The notes under the pieces were generated by a model. The model was not told where the DNA came from. It made no database searches and worked only from the letters and a program-made list of their open reading frames with translations. The position numbers and the translations under genes are program-made. From contig NZ_CP053928.1 in NCBI RefSeq assembly GCF_014108865.1, forward strand, positions 744,001-808,000: a stretch of 64,000 bases of DNA, read 5' to 3'. This stretch comes from Nocardioides sp. WS12 (GTDB lineage: Bacteria > Actinomycetota > Actinomycetes > Propionibacteriales > Nocardioidaceae). Below, piece after piece: positions 32,454 to 40,840 of the stretch (position 1 is the stretch's first letter; every line of letters begins with the position of its first letter).

Positions 32454-33647
32454 ATGAAGCTCGCGATACTTTCTCGCGCACCACGGTCCTACAGCACCCA
32501 GCGCCTCCGTACGGCGGCGCTGGATCGCGGACACGACGTCAAGGTGCTCAACACACTCCGGTTCGCGATCGACCTCTCGGGCGAGGATCCGGACCTCCAG
32601 TTCCGCGGGCGACAGCTCTCGGACTACGACGCCGTGCTGCCGCGGATCGGCAACTCGATCACCTACTTCGGCACGGCCGTCGTACGACAGTTCGAGCAGA
32701 TGGACGTCTACACGCCGAATACGGCGAACGGCATCGGCAACTCCCGCGACAAGCTCCGCGCCTCCCAGATCCTGTCGCGGCACAACATCCGGATGCCGGC
32801 GACGACCTTCGTCTGGGACCGCGCCGACGTGATCCCCGCAATCGAACGCGTCGGTGGCGCACCCGTCGTGATCAAGCTGCTCGAGGGCACCCAAGGCATC
32901 GGCGTGATCCTCGCGCCCACGCTGAAGGTCGCCGAGGCGATCATCGAGACCCTCCACTCGACCCGTCAGCAGGTGCTGATCCAGCGCTTCGTCAAGGAGA
33001 GCAAGGGCCGCGACATCCGCGCCCTCGTCGTGGGCGACCGGGTCGTGGCGGCGATGCGACGCGTCGCGCAGGGCGACGAGTTCCGCTCCAACGTCCACCG
33101 CGGCGGCACCGTCGAACGCGTTGACCTGGACCCGGCCTACGAGCAGGTCGCCGTACGCGCCGCGCAGATCATGGGCCTCAAGGTCGCCGGTGTCGACATG
33201 CTGGAGGGCGACGACGGCCCGCTGGTCATGGAGGTCAACTCCTCCCCGGGCCTCGAAGGCATCGAGACGGCCACCAAGCTCGACGTCGCCGGCGCGATCA
33301 TCGACTACATCGACAACCAGGTCGCCTTCCCCCAGATCGACGTGCGTGAGCGGTTGTCGGTCTCCACGGGGTACGGCGTCGCCGAGATCGTCGTCCACGG
33401 TGACGCGGACCTCGTGGGTAAGACCCTCGGCGAATCAGGCCTGCGCGAGCTCGACGTCACCGTCCTGACCCTGCACCGCGGCACGACCGTGATCCCGAAC
33501 CCGTTCAACCGGCACGTGCTCGAGCCCGACGACCGCCTGCTCTGCTTCGGCAAGCTCGAGGAGATGCGCTCGATGATCCCCGCGCGCCCGAAGCGCCGGG
33601 CCCGGGTGAAGAAGCTGCCCAAGCAGCCGATCCACACCGACACCTGA
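32454..33647 (+). CDS. rimK: RimK family alpha-L-glutamate ligase with C-terminal TrkA-C-like domain
   Basis: 397 residues. An N-terminal pre-ATP-grasp domain (MKLAILSRAPRSYSTQRL) is followed by ATP-grasp with VVIKLLEGTQGIGV near residue 140, QRFVKESKGRDIRALVVG near 182, and the Mg site MEVNSSPGLEGIE near 258. RimK adds glutamates to ribosomal protein S6 or similar targets. The last ~85 residues (GVAEIVVHGDADLVGKTLGES to DDRLLCFGKLEEM) look like an RCK_C/TrkA-C ligand-binding domain, so activity may be controlled by a small molecule. ATG 32454; the upstream in-frame extension to 32388 overlaps the divergent gene. Confidence 0.92.
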   Translation: MKLAILSRAPRSYSTQRLRTAALDRGHDVKVLNTLRFAIDLSGEDPDLQFRGRQLSDYDAVLPRIGNSITYFGTAVVRQFEQMDVYTPNTANGIGNSRDKLRASQILSRHNIRMPATTFVWDRADVIPAIERVGGAPVVIKLLEGTQGIGVILAPTLKVAEAIIETLHSTRQQVLIQRFVKESKGRDIRALVVGDRVVAAMRRVAQGDEFRSNVHRGGTVERVDLDPAYEQVAVRAAQIMGLKVAGVDMLEGDDGPLVMEVNSSPGLEGIETATKLDVAGAIIDYIDNQVAFPQIDVRERLSVSTGYGVAEIVVHGDADLVGKTLGESGLRELDVTVLTLHRGTTVIPNPFNRHVLEPDDRLLCFGKLEEMRSMIPARPKRRARVKKLPKQPIHTDT

Positions 33648-33671
33648 GCGAGTCGCGTATCGAGACGCCGC

Positions 33672-33816
33672 CCCGGTGGTTGAGGTGCGAGCGAAATCTG
33701 GCGAGCCCGGTGGTTGAGGTGCGAGCGGATTCTGGCGAGCCCGGTGGTTGAGGTGCGAGCGAAATCTGGCGAGCCCGGTGGTTGAGGTGCGAGCGAAGCG
33801 AGCCTCGAAACCCCCG
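33672..33816. repeat. Dispersed palindromic repeat, copy 4: 34-bp tandem array
   Basis: The intergenic stretch 33648-33919 is mostly this element. Units starting CCCGGTGGTTGAGGTGCGAG occur at 33672, 33706, 33740 and 33774, a constant 34-bp period. Units 1-3 continue CGAAATCTGGCGAG (unit 2 has CGGATTCTGGCGAG); unit 4 has the full ending CGAGCCTCGAAACCCCCGG. The rest of the gap holds two TCCACAGG words and the promoter region of the HNH gene. Confidence 0.93.
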
Positions 33817-33909
33817 GCCCTGACCACGAACTCTCCACAGGCTTGGTGGGGACTTTCGCCTGTCCACAGGCGGGTTTCCGCCGCTTCGCGATGTCGGAGG
33901 TCGGTGATG

Positions 33910-33915
33910 TAATAC
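33910..33915 (+). promoter_or_regulatory. Possible -10 element (TAATAC) of the HNH gene
   Basis: An AT-rich island in GC-rich DNA just before the HNH start; TAATAC ends 4 bases before the ATG at 33920, which would make the transcript leaderless or nearly so. No clear -35 is seen. Low-confidence prediction. Confidence 0.35.
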
Positions 33916-33919
33916 ATGT

Positions 33920-35239
33920 ATGGATCTCGGAACCGACACCCGCTCTGATCGGGCCTTGCTGTCCGATCTCAGCAAGGGCGTCAAGGTCCGTCAGGCTGCG
34001 CTGGTCAAGGAATGGGTCGACATCGCGACCTGGGCCAGGCGCAACATCGTCACGAGCCCCGAGCAGGCCGCGACCATCGTCGACGGGATCATCGACACCG
34101 GTGTCCCGATCGCGGGTGCCGGTGCACCGTTGGTGTCCGAGTTCAACCTGATGGAACTCATCGCCGTGCTCGGCCGCTCCCCTGATGGTGGACGTGGGTA
34201 CGTCGGGCGGATCATCGAGTGCGCTTGGCGACTGCCCGGCATCTACACCGCTGTCATCGAGGGCCGGTTGGAACCGTGGCGGGCCGAACGCATCGCCGAC
34301 CTCACCCGGCCCCTCAACGCCGAAGCGGCTGCCTTCGTCGATCGGCAACTCGCTGCCGTCGGCGGCGTGGGTTGGGCTCAACTCGAACGCCTGGTTCAGG
34401 AAGCGGTGATCCGGTTCGACCCCGAACGCGCCGAAGCCGAACGCCAGGCCGCCGCCGATGCCCGGCGGGTCGATGTCGGTGAGGTCGACGCGAACGGGCA
34501 GGTCGAGTCCCACTCGGTTCTGGATGCCGCGGATGCTCATGACTTCGACCTCGCGTTGTCGCGTCGAGCCAAGATCCGCGGGCAGCTCGGCGACACCGAC
34601 TCCTTCGACGTCCGCCGCTCCAAGTCCGTTGGCGACATGGCCCGCCAAGACCTGTCCCTGGACCTGCTGTTCACCGACGAAGAGACCGGCGAAGTCGTGG
34701 CCCAGTCACCCGGCCGGAAGGTCGAGCTGAGTGTCCACATCACCGACACCACCCTGACCTCTGACGACGTGGACAACCCGTTCGCGAACCCCGTCGGCCG
34801 CTGGGACGAGGGCCGTGCACCGATCTCCATCGCGCAGATCAAGGAATGGCTCCGCGCCCGCGACACCACGATCATCGTGCGACCGGTGATCGACCTTGCC
34901 GACTGCGTCCCGGTCGATTCCTACGAGATCCCCGACCGCATCCGCCGCCGCGTCGAACAGCGTGATCACACATGCCGGTTCCCCGGTTGCCCCCATCGGG
35001 CGTCCCGCTGCGATCTGGATCATGCGCAACCCCATGGCCAGGGCGGTGCGACGTGTCCGTGCAACCTGGTCCCGCTGTGCCGACGACATCACCGCGCCAA
35101 AACCCACAGCCGATGGCGCTACACGATCGTCCTGCCCGGCCATTACCTGTGGACCAGCCCCCACGGGCGACGATTCCTCGTCGGACCCGACGGCACCCGC
35201 GCCCTCGACCCACCGCGGTCGCCCGCACCCGACGAATAG
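33920..35239 (+). CDS. DUF222 domain protein with C-terminal HNH endonuclease
   Basis: 439 residues: an all-helical DUF222 region (residues ~20-290) followed by an HNH nuclease (RRRVEQRDHTCRFPGC near residue 345, CDLDHAQPHGQGG, LVPLCRRHHRAKT). The HNH Cys pairs and DLDH/CRRHH provide metal binding and catalysis. This is a multicopy family in Actinobacteria (often called 13E12-type) with unproven role, suspected to be selfish or defence related. ATG at 33920. It follows the tandem repeat array and starts an accessory stretch with relaxed third-position bias. Confidence 0.9.
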   Translation: MDLGTDTRSDRALLSDLSKGVKVRQAALVKEWVDIATWARRNIVTSPEQAATIVDGIIDTGVPIAGAGAPLVSEFNLMELIAVLGRSPDGGRGYVGRIIECAWRLPGIYTAVIEGRLEPWRAERIADLTRPLNAEAAAFVDRQLAAVGGVGWAQLERLVQEAVIRFDPERAEAERQAAADARRVDVGEVDANGQVESHSVLDAADAHDFDLALSRRAKIRGQLGDTDSFDVRRSKSVGDMARQDLSLDLLFTDEETGEVVAQSPGRKVELSVHITDTTLTSDDVDNPFANPVGRWDEGRAPISIAQIKEWLRARDTTIIVRPVIDLADCVPVDSYEIPDRIRRRVEQRDHTCRFPGCPHRASRCDLDHAQPHGQGGATCPCNLVPLCRRHHRAKTHSRWRYTIVLPGHYLWTSPHGRRFLVGPDGTRALDPPRSPAPDE

Positions 35240-35375
35240 CTCCCCACGCCGCGAACCCCGCCCACCAGCGGGGCCAGCGGCATGCCCGGAGCAAGTCAGT
35301 AGTGAGACAGCGGACCCGCACGCACATGCCGATGGGCGCGCATCCGGTCATTCGGACCGTCTAACTGGAGTTCCC

Positions 35376-35392
35376 CCGGCGTCACACGCCGG
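35376..35392. terminator. Short hairpin downstream of the HNH gene
   Basis: CCGGCGT and ACGCCGG flank a CAC loop: 7 perfect pairs, GC-rich, no U-tract. It sits 137 bases after the HNH stop in an otherwise featureless 240-base gap (35240-35479), so it may be a terminator, but this is weak. Confidence 0.4.
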
Positions 35393-35479
35393 CGATCCTC
35401 CACCTAACGCCCTGATCTGCCGCGAAGAGCCTGAGTCACTTTTGCTCCGCTGATTCCGCTCGGCTGCAACACTGACGCC

Positions 35480-35692
35480 GTGGGGCACGAGAACTCTTGG
35501 ACGCAACAGCAAGGCATCGTATTCGGTGGTCTGGTGGCGTGCTTCGCGTTCGCCGTTGGCGGAGGTCTCGGCTACTGGTTGGCGGAGTCGGTCGGAGTGA
35601 ACGGGCTCCTCGGATACGTCCCCGGCGTTGTTCTCGGGTATCTAGCGTCGCGCCAACTCCTTCGCTGGATCCTCGTCCGCCAAGGTGTCTAG
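35480..35692 (+). CDS. Small membrane protein, unknown function
   Basis: 70 residues starting with GTG at 35480. Two hydrophobic segments (IVFGGLVACFAFAVGGGLGYWLA and GLLGYVPGVVLGYLA) with a short loop and a basic C-terminus (RQLLRWILVRQGV) make it a two-helix inner-membrane protein. No family recognised. It lies alone between the HNH gene and a lipoprotein gene, all on the plus strand, in a stretch with less strict codon bias than the surrounding genes. Confidence 0.6.
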   Translation: MGHENSWTQQQGIVFGGLVACFAFAVGGGLGYWLAESVGVNGLLGYVPGVVLGYLASRQLLRWILVRQGV

Positions 35693-35767
35693 AGACCGCG
35701 CTCTTCTGCCGCTCTGCGTGTGTTGCCGATTCACCCAGGCGCGGGATGGGGCTGACAGGATCACGGA

Positions 35768-36316
35768 GTGCGCATCGTCCTGTCGAGCATCGTCGCCTCC
35801 GTCCTCGCGCTCGCGACCGCGTGTTCACAGCCCGATGAACGAGGCGGTGCGGTTGGCTCTGGCCAGCCTCCGGAACGCTTCACGATCGCACCCGACGACT
35901 ACCACGTGCCCTTTGCCGGGACGGCAGAAGACGGGCGCAAGTTCTTCCTGAGCGATGAGCTCTTCGATGTTCACGCAGCGGACGACGAAGCAGCGGGGTT
36001 TGTCGGGCTGTTTCTCTGGCACCCGGACGGAACCTTCGCGGAGGTGCGAGTGGACCGGGTCGAGAGAGCGGAAGGCGTCCCACCGGGTCAGGCAATGGGA
36101 GGCGGCGCGGACGACCTCGTTGCCAAGCGCCTCAGCGAGCTCGGGAACTACAAGTTGGAACCGATCGTCGTGGAGCCCTTCACGACGGTCGTTGATGGCG
36201 TGACGTTCGGCTGGGAAGTCGATCGGTATGAGGACGGCACCTACTTCATTGGCATCCGGCCCGGTGACTTCATCGTCTACTACGAGCCGTGGGACGGCTT
36301 GGAGTACGACACCTGA
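35768..36316 (+). CDS. Putative lipoprotein, unknown function
   Basis: 182 residues from GTG at 35768. A hydrophobic signal peptide ends at LATAC, giving a lipidated Cys19. The mature part is acidic and rich in Phe, Asp and Glu, with no recognised domain; the C-terminal FIVYYEPWDGLEYDT is distinctive. Codon use is less GC3-biased than neighbours, suggesting recent acquisition or a weakly expressed gene. Downstream, 42 bases separate it from the crotonase gene. Family not recognised. Confidence 0.7.
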   Translation: MRIVLSSIVASVLALATACSQPDERGGAVGSGQPPERFTIAPDDYHVPFAGTAEDGRKFFLSDELFDVHAADDEAAGFVGLFLWHPDGTFAEVRVDRVERAEGVPPGQAMGGGADDLVAKRLSELGNYKLEPIVVEPFTTVVDGVTFGWEVDRYEDGTYFIGIRPGDFIVYYEPWDGLEYDT

Positions 36317-36358
36317 GTTCTCGTCGGTCGAGTTCCCGGGTGCGGCAGGATGGCGCCC

Positions 36359-37120
36359 ATGACTGACGCACCCGCCGAGCTGGTCCACCTCGATGTCGCC
36401 GACGCCGTCGCCACGATCACCCTCGACTCGCCGCACCACCGCAACGCGCTGTCGAAGCAGCTGATCACTGAACTGACCGGTCACCTCGCGACGGCCGACG
36501 CAGCAGACGACGTCCGCGTCGTCGTACTGAAGTCCTCGGGCCGGGTGTTCTGTTCGGGGGCCGACCTCGCGGCGGCGTCGACGGCGCCGATGCAGGAGGG
36601 TGCGCGGGCGATCGTGGCGCTGCAGCGCCAGATCGTTGCGCTGTCGAAGCCGGTCGTCGTGGTCGTCGAGGGTGCGGCTCGGGCGGGTGGGATCGGCATC
36701 GTGGCGGCCGCGGACGTGGCGATCGTGGCCGAGGACGCCACCTTCGCGCTGACCGAGGTGAAGCTCGGCCTGACGCCGGCGGTCATCTCGCTGACGGTGC
36801 TGCCGAGGATGACGTCCCGGGGCGCCGCGCTGACGGCCCTGGGCGGCGAGGTCTTCACGGGTGCGCAGGCGGTCGAGTTCGGCCTGGCCACGCTCGCCGT
36901 ACCCGCGGCCGACCTGCAGGCGAAGGTCGACGAGGTCGCCGGGCAGATCGCGACGGGTGCTGCTCAGGGTCTCCGCGAGACCAAGAAGCTGCTGGGCGCC
37001 GACCTGCTGGCGCACATCGACGCCCATGGCGAGGAGCTCGTCGAGCTCAGCGCGCGCCTGTTCGGATCCGACGAGGCCCGCGAGGCCATGACCGCGTTCC
37101 TCACCCGCAAGAAGGGTTGA
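36359..37120 (+). CDS. Enoyl-CoA hydratase/isomerase family protein
   Basis: 253 residues, normal crotonase length. The oxyanion-hole segments are visible: SSGRVFCSGADL near residue 60 and EGAARAGGIGIVAAADV near residue 100, followed by ALTEVKLGLTPAV. It hydrates or isomerises an enoyl-CoA. The acyl-CoA operon at 7616-16528 lacks a hydratase, so this is a candidate partner (the AtuE role), though nothing ties them beyond shared genome. ATG 36359 has AGGA 8 bases upstream; an ATG at 36350 is also in frame. Convergent with the next TetR gene. Confidence 0.9.
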   Translation: MTDAPAELVHLDVADAVATITLDSPHHRNALSKQLITELTGHLATADAADDVRVVVLKSSGRVFCSGADLAAASTAPMQEGARAIVALQRQIVALSKPVVVVVEGAARAGGIGIVAAADVAIVAEDATFALTEVKLGLTPAVISLTVLPRMTSRGAALTALGGEVFTGAQAVEFGLATLAVPAADLQAKVDEVAGQIATGAAQGLRETKKLLGADLLAHIDAHGEELVELSARLFGSDEAREAMTAFLTRKKG

Positions 37121-37129
37121 GGGCGCGCC

Positions 37130-37756
37130 TCAGCCTTCGAGGTACGACGTCAGCGAGGTCACCAGCGTCTTGTAGACCCGCTCGCTGTCCAGTCCGGTGC
37201 CGTTGGACACGTGCGACCGGAGCCCGTGCAGGGCGATCGTCAGGGTGTGGGCGACGTCAATCGCACGTTGCTCGTTGATGCTCACTCCGGGCATGCCGTC
37301 GAAGAAGTCGACGAACGCACCGGTCCAACTGTTCTCGAGTTCGCTCATCGCGGCTGCCGTGAGCGGATGGGACAAGGCGAGGGTCGGGCGTGGGCGGGGC
37401 AGTCCGGATCGCAGGGTCTCGATCGCCACGGCATACGGCGAGTCGAGAACGCGGCGCCACAGGTCGGCCAGTTCGGTCACGCGACCGGCGACCGTGTCGC
37501 TCTCGGGAGCCGACCACAGTGCCGGCCGGTCGTCACGGATCTGCTCGACGACGGCGGACCAGAAGCCGTCGGAGTCCCCGAACAGGTTCTGCACCGAGCC
37601 CCAACTGAGGCCGGCCTCGCGGGCCACCAGGTTGATCGAAACCGACTCGGGTCGCCCGGTGCCGAGCATTTCGAGCGCGGTGGAGAGCAACCTCTCCCTC
37701 GCGGCCACGCCGCGTCGGTTCAGTTTGCGTGGCAGTGCCACTGGCGTCGTACTCAT
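37130..37756 (-). CDS. TetR family regulator
   Basis: 208 residues. HTH region RGVAARERLLSTALEMLGTG to SWGSVQNLFGDSDGFW (about residues 14-60); the rest is a variable ligand-binding domain. The ATG at 37756 has a GAGGGGGG RBS; the frame continues 14 codons upstream. It is convergent with the crotonase gene (9 bases apart) and divergent from helD, with a CCGTTCC-TTG-GGAACGG dyad between the two starts that it might bind. Ligand and targets are unknown. Confidence 0.88.
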   Translation of the reverse strand: MSTTPVALPRKLNRRGVAARERLLSTALEMLGTGRPESVSINLVAREAGLSWGSVQNLFGDSDGFWSAVVEQIRDDRPALWSAPESDTVAGRVTELADLWRRVLDSPYAVAIETLRSGLPRPRPTLALSHPLTAAAMSELENSWTGAFVDFFDGMPGVSINEQRAIDVAHTLTIALHGLRSHVSNGTGLDSERVYKTLVTSLTSYLEG

Positions 37757-37826
37757 CGGACCCCCCTCAGGTGTGCGAGCCTGCCGCCATTCAAGCACCC
37801 CCGGGCCCTGTAGGGTTATGGGCTTG

Positions 37827-37843
37827 CCGTTCCTTGGGAACGG
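37827..37843. promoter_or_regulatory. 17-bp dyad between TetR and helD genes
   Basis: CCGTTCC and GGAACGG are exact reverse complements around TTG. It lies 71 bases upstream of the divergent TetR start and 39 bases before the helD GTG. Either an operator or part of a regulated helD promoter is possible. The flanking GGGCTTGCCG recalls half of the rifampicin-associated element found upstream of helR genes, but the second half does not match. Confidence 0.45.
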
Positions 37844-37881
37844 TTGTTTCAGACGGAATGCGGACGGTAGGGGTCACGTCG

Positions 37882-40116
37882 GTGGCAGACGAACTGGTGG
37901 AGCGCGAGGTCGCGTCTGAACAGGCCTTCGTCGACCGGGTCTATCGGCAGCTGGAAGTGGCTGGCGAGGCCGCCCAGGAGCTGGCCAAGGAAGGCCATTC
38001 GCGCGGGCGGGTGGGCCACGAAGGTGGCCTGGTCGAGCGCGACGCGATGGTGTTCCAGGCCGCGAAGCGGATCGCCCAGCTCGACGCGGCCCACGAGGGC
38101 CTGGTCTTCGGCCGCCTCGACATGGAGGCCACCGTTGACCCCCAGCCGCGGTACGTCGGCCGGATCGGCCTGCGCGACGACGACCGTGATTCGCTGCTGA
38201 TCGACTGGCGCGCGCCGGCCGCCGCCGTTTTCTACCAGGCCACGGCAGCCGAGCCGCAGAGTGTGATCCGGCGCCGCGTGCTGCGCAGTGCTTCCCGCAA
38301 GGTCATCGGTGTCGAGGACGAACTGCTCGACGCGGAGGCGCTGGCCACTGCCGAAGCCGCTGGTCGCGCGCTCCCGATCGTCGGCGAGGGCGCGCTGATG
38401 GCGCAGCTCTCCCGGGCCCGCGACCGCTCGATGCACTCCATCGTCGCCACCATCCAGGCCGAGCAGGACAAGGCGATCCGCGCCCCTTCTCGTGGCGTGG
38501 TCTCGATCTCCGGCGGCCCAGGCACCGGCAAGACCGTCGTCGCCCTGCACCGGGCCGCCTTCCTGCTCTACAACGAGCGCCAGCGCTACGAGCGCGGCGG
38601 CGTCCTCGTCGTCGGCCCGTCCGGCGTCTTCATGCGCTACATCGAGCGGGTGCTGCCGTCGCTCGGTGAGACCGCGGTGGCCCTGCGCAGCCTCGGTGAG
38701 GTTGTCAACGACGTCCGCGCCACCCGGCACGACGAGCCGGCGGTCGCCGACATCAAGGGCTCTGCCCGGATGGCCGAAGTGATGCGCCGGGTCTCGCGCC
38801 AGCAGGCGCCGAGTGCCCCGAGCGAGTTCCGCGTCTTCTTCCGCGACGACCGGCTCGTGCTGGACCGTGGCCGGCTGGGCCAGGTCCGGCGCCAGTTGAT
38901 GTCGCAGGGCCTGCGCAACAAGCAACTGCCGCGCGTCTCGCACGCCCTCCTCGACGCCCTGTGGCGCCAGGTTCGCGGTGAACGTGGTCGCGAGTACGGC
39001 CGCGAGAAGTTCAACGAGGACATGCTGTCCAACCAGGACTTCCTCGACTTCGCCATCGACTGGTGGCCGCCGCTCGATGCACCGACGGTGCTCTGCTGGC
39101 TGCGCGACCCGGAGTTCCTGTCCCGCGTCTCCGAGGGCCTGCTCAACGCCGAGGAGCAGCGACTGCTCGCGAAGTCGTGGAGCGCGCTCGACCCGACCCG
39201 CGCGATCAGCCACCAGATCTCCATCGAGGACGTGCCGCTCCTCGACGAACTCCGCTACGCACTCGGTGACCTGCCGCAGAAGGCCGACGACGCACGCGAC
39301 GACCCGATGCACCTGATCGAGGGCGGCGTGAACATCCAGGAGCTGATGACCGCCTCCGAGCGGGAGTACGCCCCGTCCGGCCGTGCTTGGGCGCCGCCGA
39401 CCAGCAGCATCGACGACGACCTCTACGCCCACGTCCTCATCGACGAGGCGCAGGACCTGACGCCCATGCAGTGGCGGATGGTCGGTCGCCGTGGCCGCAC
39501 CGCGTCGTGGACGATCGTCGGCGACCCGGCGCAGTCGTCGTGGCCCGCCCCCGCCGAAGCGGCCCAGGCCCGCAGCGCGGCGCTGGAGCGCAAGGTCATC
39601 CACGAGTTCCACCTGTCGACGAACTACCGCAACTCGTCCGAGATCTACGCGCATGCCGCGGCCTACGCGCAGCGGGTCGGTCTCAACGCCGATCTCCCGG
39701 ACGCCGTACGACGCACGGGGGAGGAGCCGAAGGAGATCGTCCTCGGCCCCGGCGCCGACACCAGTGACCTCGAGGCAGCGACCCGTGCGGCCGTCCTCGA
39801 CGTCGCGGGTGCCGTGTCCGGCACCGTCGGCATCGTCGTCCCGGTCGCGCGTCGCTCCGAGGTCAACGCGTGGCTGGCGTCCTGGCCGGAACTGGCCGAC
39901 GACGCCGCAGGTGCTCGCGCAGCCGTCGACTCCTCGGTCGCTCCGTCCGGAGAGGACCGCGTCGTCGTCCTCACGGGCCTGGACACCAAGGGCCTCGAGT
40001 TCGACGCCATCGTCGTCGTACGTCCGCAGGAGATCGAGGACGAGTCGGCCACCGGCCGCGCCACCCTCTACGTCGTGCTGACGCGCGCGACGCAGTTGCT
40101 CACCACGATCAGCTGA
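37882..40116 (+). CDS. HelD-like RNA polymerase-associated superfamily 1 helicase
   Basis: 744 residues. Walker A SGGPGTGKTVVALHRAAF near residue 211, Walker B-type VLIDEAQDLTPMQW near residue 515, the SF1 motifs VGDPAQSSW and TNYRNSSEIY, and C-terminal LTGLDTKGLEFDAIVVV and LYVVLTRA. The N-terminus is the coiled-coil/secondary-channel arm (VADELVEREVASEQAFVDRVYRQ). HelD removes stalled RNA polymerase and in some actinobacteria protects against rifampicin. GTG 37882 has AGGGG 8 bases upstream; an in-frame ATG at 37858 is the alternative. Not a UvrD-type repair helicase. Confidence 0.92.
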   Translation: MADELVEREVASEQAFVDRVYRQLEVAGEAAQELAKEGHSRGRVGHEGGLVERDAMVFQAAKRIAQLDAAHEGLVFGRLDMEATVDPQPRYVGRIGLRDDDRDSLLIDWRAPAAAVFYQATAAEPQSVIRRRVLRSASRKVIGVEDELLDAEALATAEAAGRALPIVGEGALMAQLSRARDRSMHSIVATIQAEQDKAIRAPSRGVVSISGGPGTGKTVVALHRAAFLLYNERQRYERGGVLVVGPSGVFMRYIERVLPSLGETAVALRSLGEVVNDVRATRHDEPAVADIKGSARMAEVMRRVSRQQAPSAPSEFRVFFRDDRLVLDRGRLGQVRRQLMSQGLRNKQLPRVSHALLDALWRQVRGERGREYGREKFNEDMLSNQDFLDFAIDWWPPLDAPTVLCWLRDPEFLSRVSEGLLNAEEQRLLAKSWSALDPTRAISHQISIEDVPLLDELRYALGDLPQKADDARDDPMHLIEGGVNIQELMTASEREYAPSGRAWAPPTSSIDDDLYAHVLIDEAQDLTPMQWRMVGRRGRTASWTIVGDPAQSSWPAPAEAAQARSAALERKVIHEFHLSTNYRNSSEIYAHAAAYAQRVGLNADLPDAVRRTGEEPKEIVLGPGADTSDLEAATRAAVLDVAGAVSGTVGIVVPVARRSEVNAWLASWPELADDAAGARAAVDSSVAPSGEDRVVVLTGLDTKGLEFDAIVVVRPQEIEDESATGRATLYVVLTRATQLLTTIS

Positions 40117-40135
40117 CCCGCCGTACCATCGGCTC

Positions 40136-40357
40136 ATGGAGCCCAGGGATGACGAGCCGCAGCCCTGGTCGCCGAGCGGGCACATCCCGGCCGACGCGAG
40201 GCGGATGGGACTGAACGCGAATGTGCCCGACGGCGCGATGCTGGAGTTCGCCGGCGCGCTCGACAGCACGAAGCTGTCGCACCGGGTCGTCGCGTGGGTG
40301 CTCCTGGGCGCGTTCGCGACGCCGGTCGTGCTGACCCTGCTCTCGCTCCTGCGCTGA
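40136..40357 (+). CDS. Small single-pass membrane protein
   Basis: 73 residues. A hydrophilic N-terminal half (PWSPSGHIPADARRMGLNANVPDG) precedes one C-terminal helix (VVAWVLLGAFATPVVLTLLSLL). It starts 20 bases after helD, so it may be co-transcribed with it. Family not recognised. It ends 10 bases before the convergent mce operon end. Confidence 0.6.
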   Translation: MEPRDDEPQPWSPSGHIPADARRMGLNANVPDGAMLEFAGALDSTKLSHRVVAWVLLGAFATPVVLTLLSLLR

Positions 40358-40366
40358 ACCGAAGGG

Positions 40367-40840
40367 TCAGAGCGGCTTCAGGCCGGCGATCTTCCAGGTG
40401 TCACCGTCGCGCGCCATGGTGACCTCGACCCGGCTGCCGGAGACCGACGTCCCGGCCTTGGCCGCTGTCGTGGACTGCGTCAGGAACAGGAGTACGACGA
40501 CCTCGTCCCGGCCGCCCGACACGACGCCCGCGGCGCTGACCGAAGCAGACGTGCTGATCTTGCGCTCGGTGGCGGTCGGCGTGACGACGTCGGTGAGGAT
40601 CGTGCGGTAGTCGTCGGTGAAGGCGCCGGTGGTCTGGTCGAGTGCCGTGGCGAGGTCGTCCTCGAGGGTGGCGTTCTCGTAGCTCAGCAACTCGGGCACC
40701 CGCGTCTTCGCGGCGGCCAGGGCATCACTGCGGGCGTCGGCCGTCGCCGTCGCCCGGTGTGCCTGCAGGCCGGTGAAGGCCGCGGCGGCCAGGGCAAGGG
40801 TCAACGCGACGGCGGCGATGAGTCGGATGCGCGCGCTCAT
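40367..40840 (-). CDS. Mce-associated membrane protein (second)
   Basis: 157 residues: one N-terminal helix (LIAAVALTLALAAAAF), a helical stalk, and an NTF2-like extracytoplasmic domain ending GDTWKIAGLKPL. Mce-associated (Mas/Omam) proteins accompany mce operons, and related OmamA stabilises the Mce complex in mycobacteria. The start overlaps the stop of the first Mas gene (ATGA). Last gene of the mce operon. Confidence 0.88.
   Translation of the reverse strand: MSARIRLIAAVALTLALAAAAFTGLQAHRATATADARSDALAAAKTRVPELLSYENATLEDDLATALDQTTGAFTDDYRTILTDVVTPTATERKISTSASVSAAGVVSGGRDEVVVLLFLTQSTTAAKAGTSVSGSRVEVTMARDGDTWKIAGLKPL

Noticed and set aside
33672..33816. Regular 34-bp repeats considered as a CRISPR array
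   Set aside because: The units abut directly with no unique spacers, and no cas genes are nearby; it is a tandem repeat of the dispersed palindrome.
33830..33870. Two TCCACAGG words resembling DnaA boxes
   Set aside because: Only two imperfect copies, no DnaA or DnaN gene or AT-rich unwinding region; not a replication origin.
37813..37843. Rifampicin-associated element upstream of helD
   Set aside because: Only the first ten or so bases resemble the element; the second half differs and spacing is wrong, so it was not called as such.
37849..40269. 806-codon minus-strand frame opposite helD
   Set aside because: Shadow frame; the plus strand has all SF1 helicase motifs.
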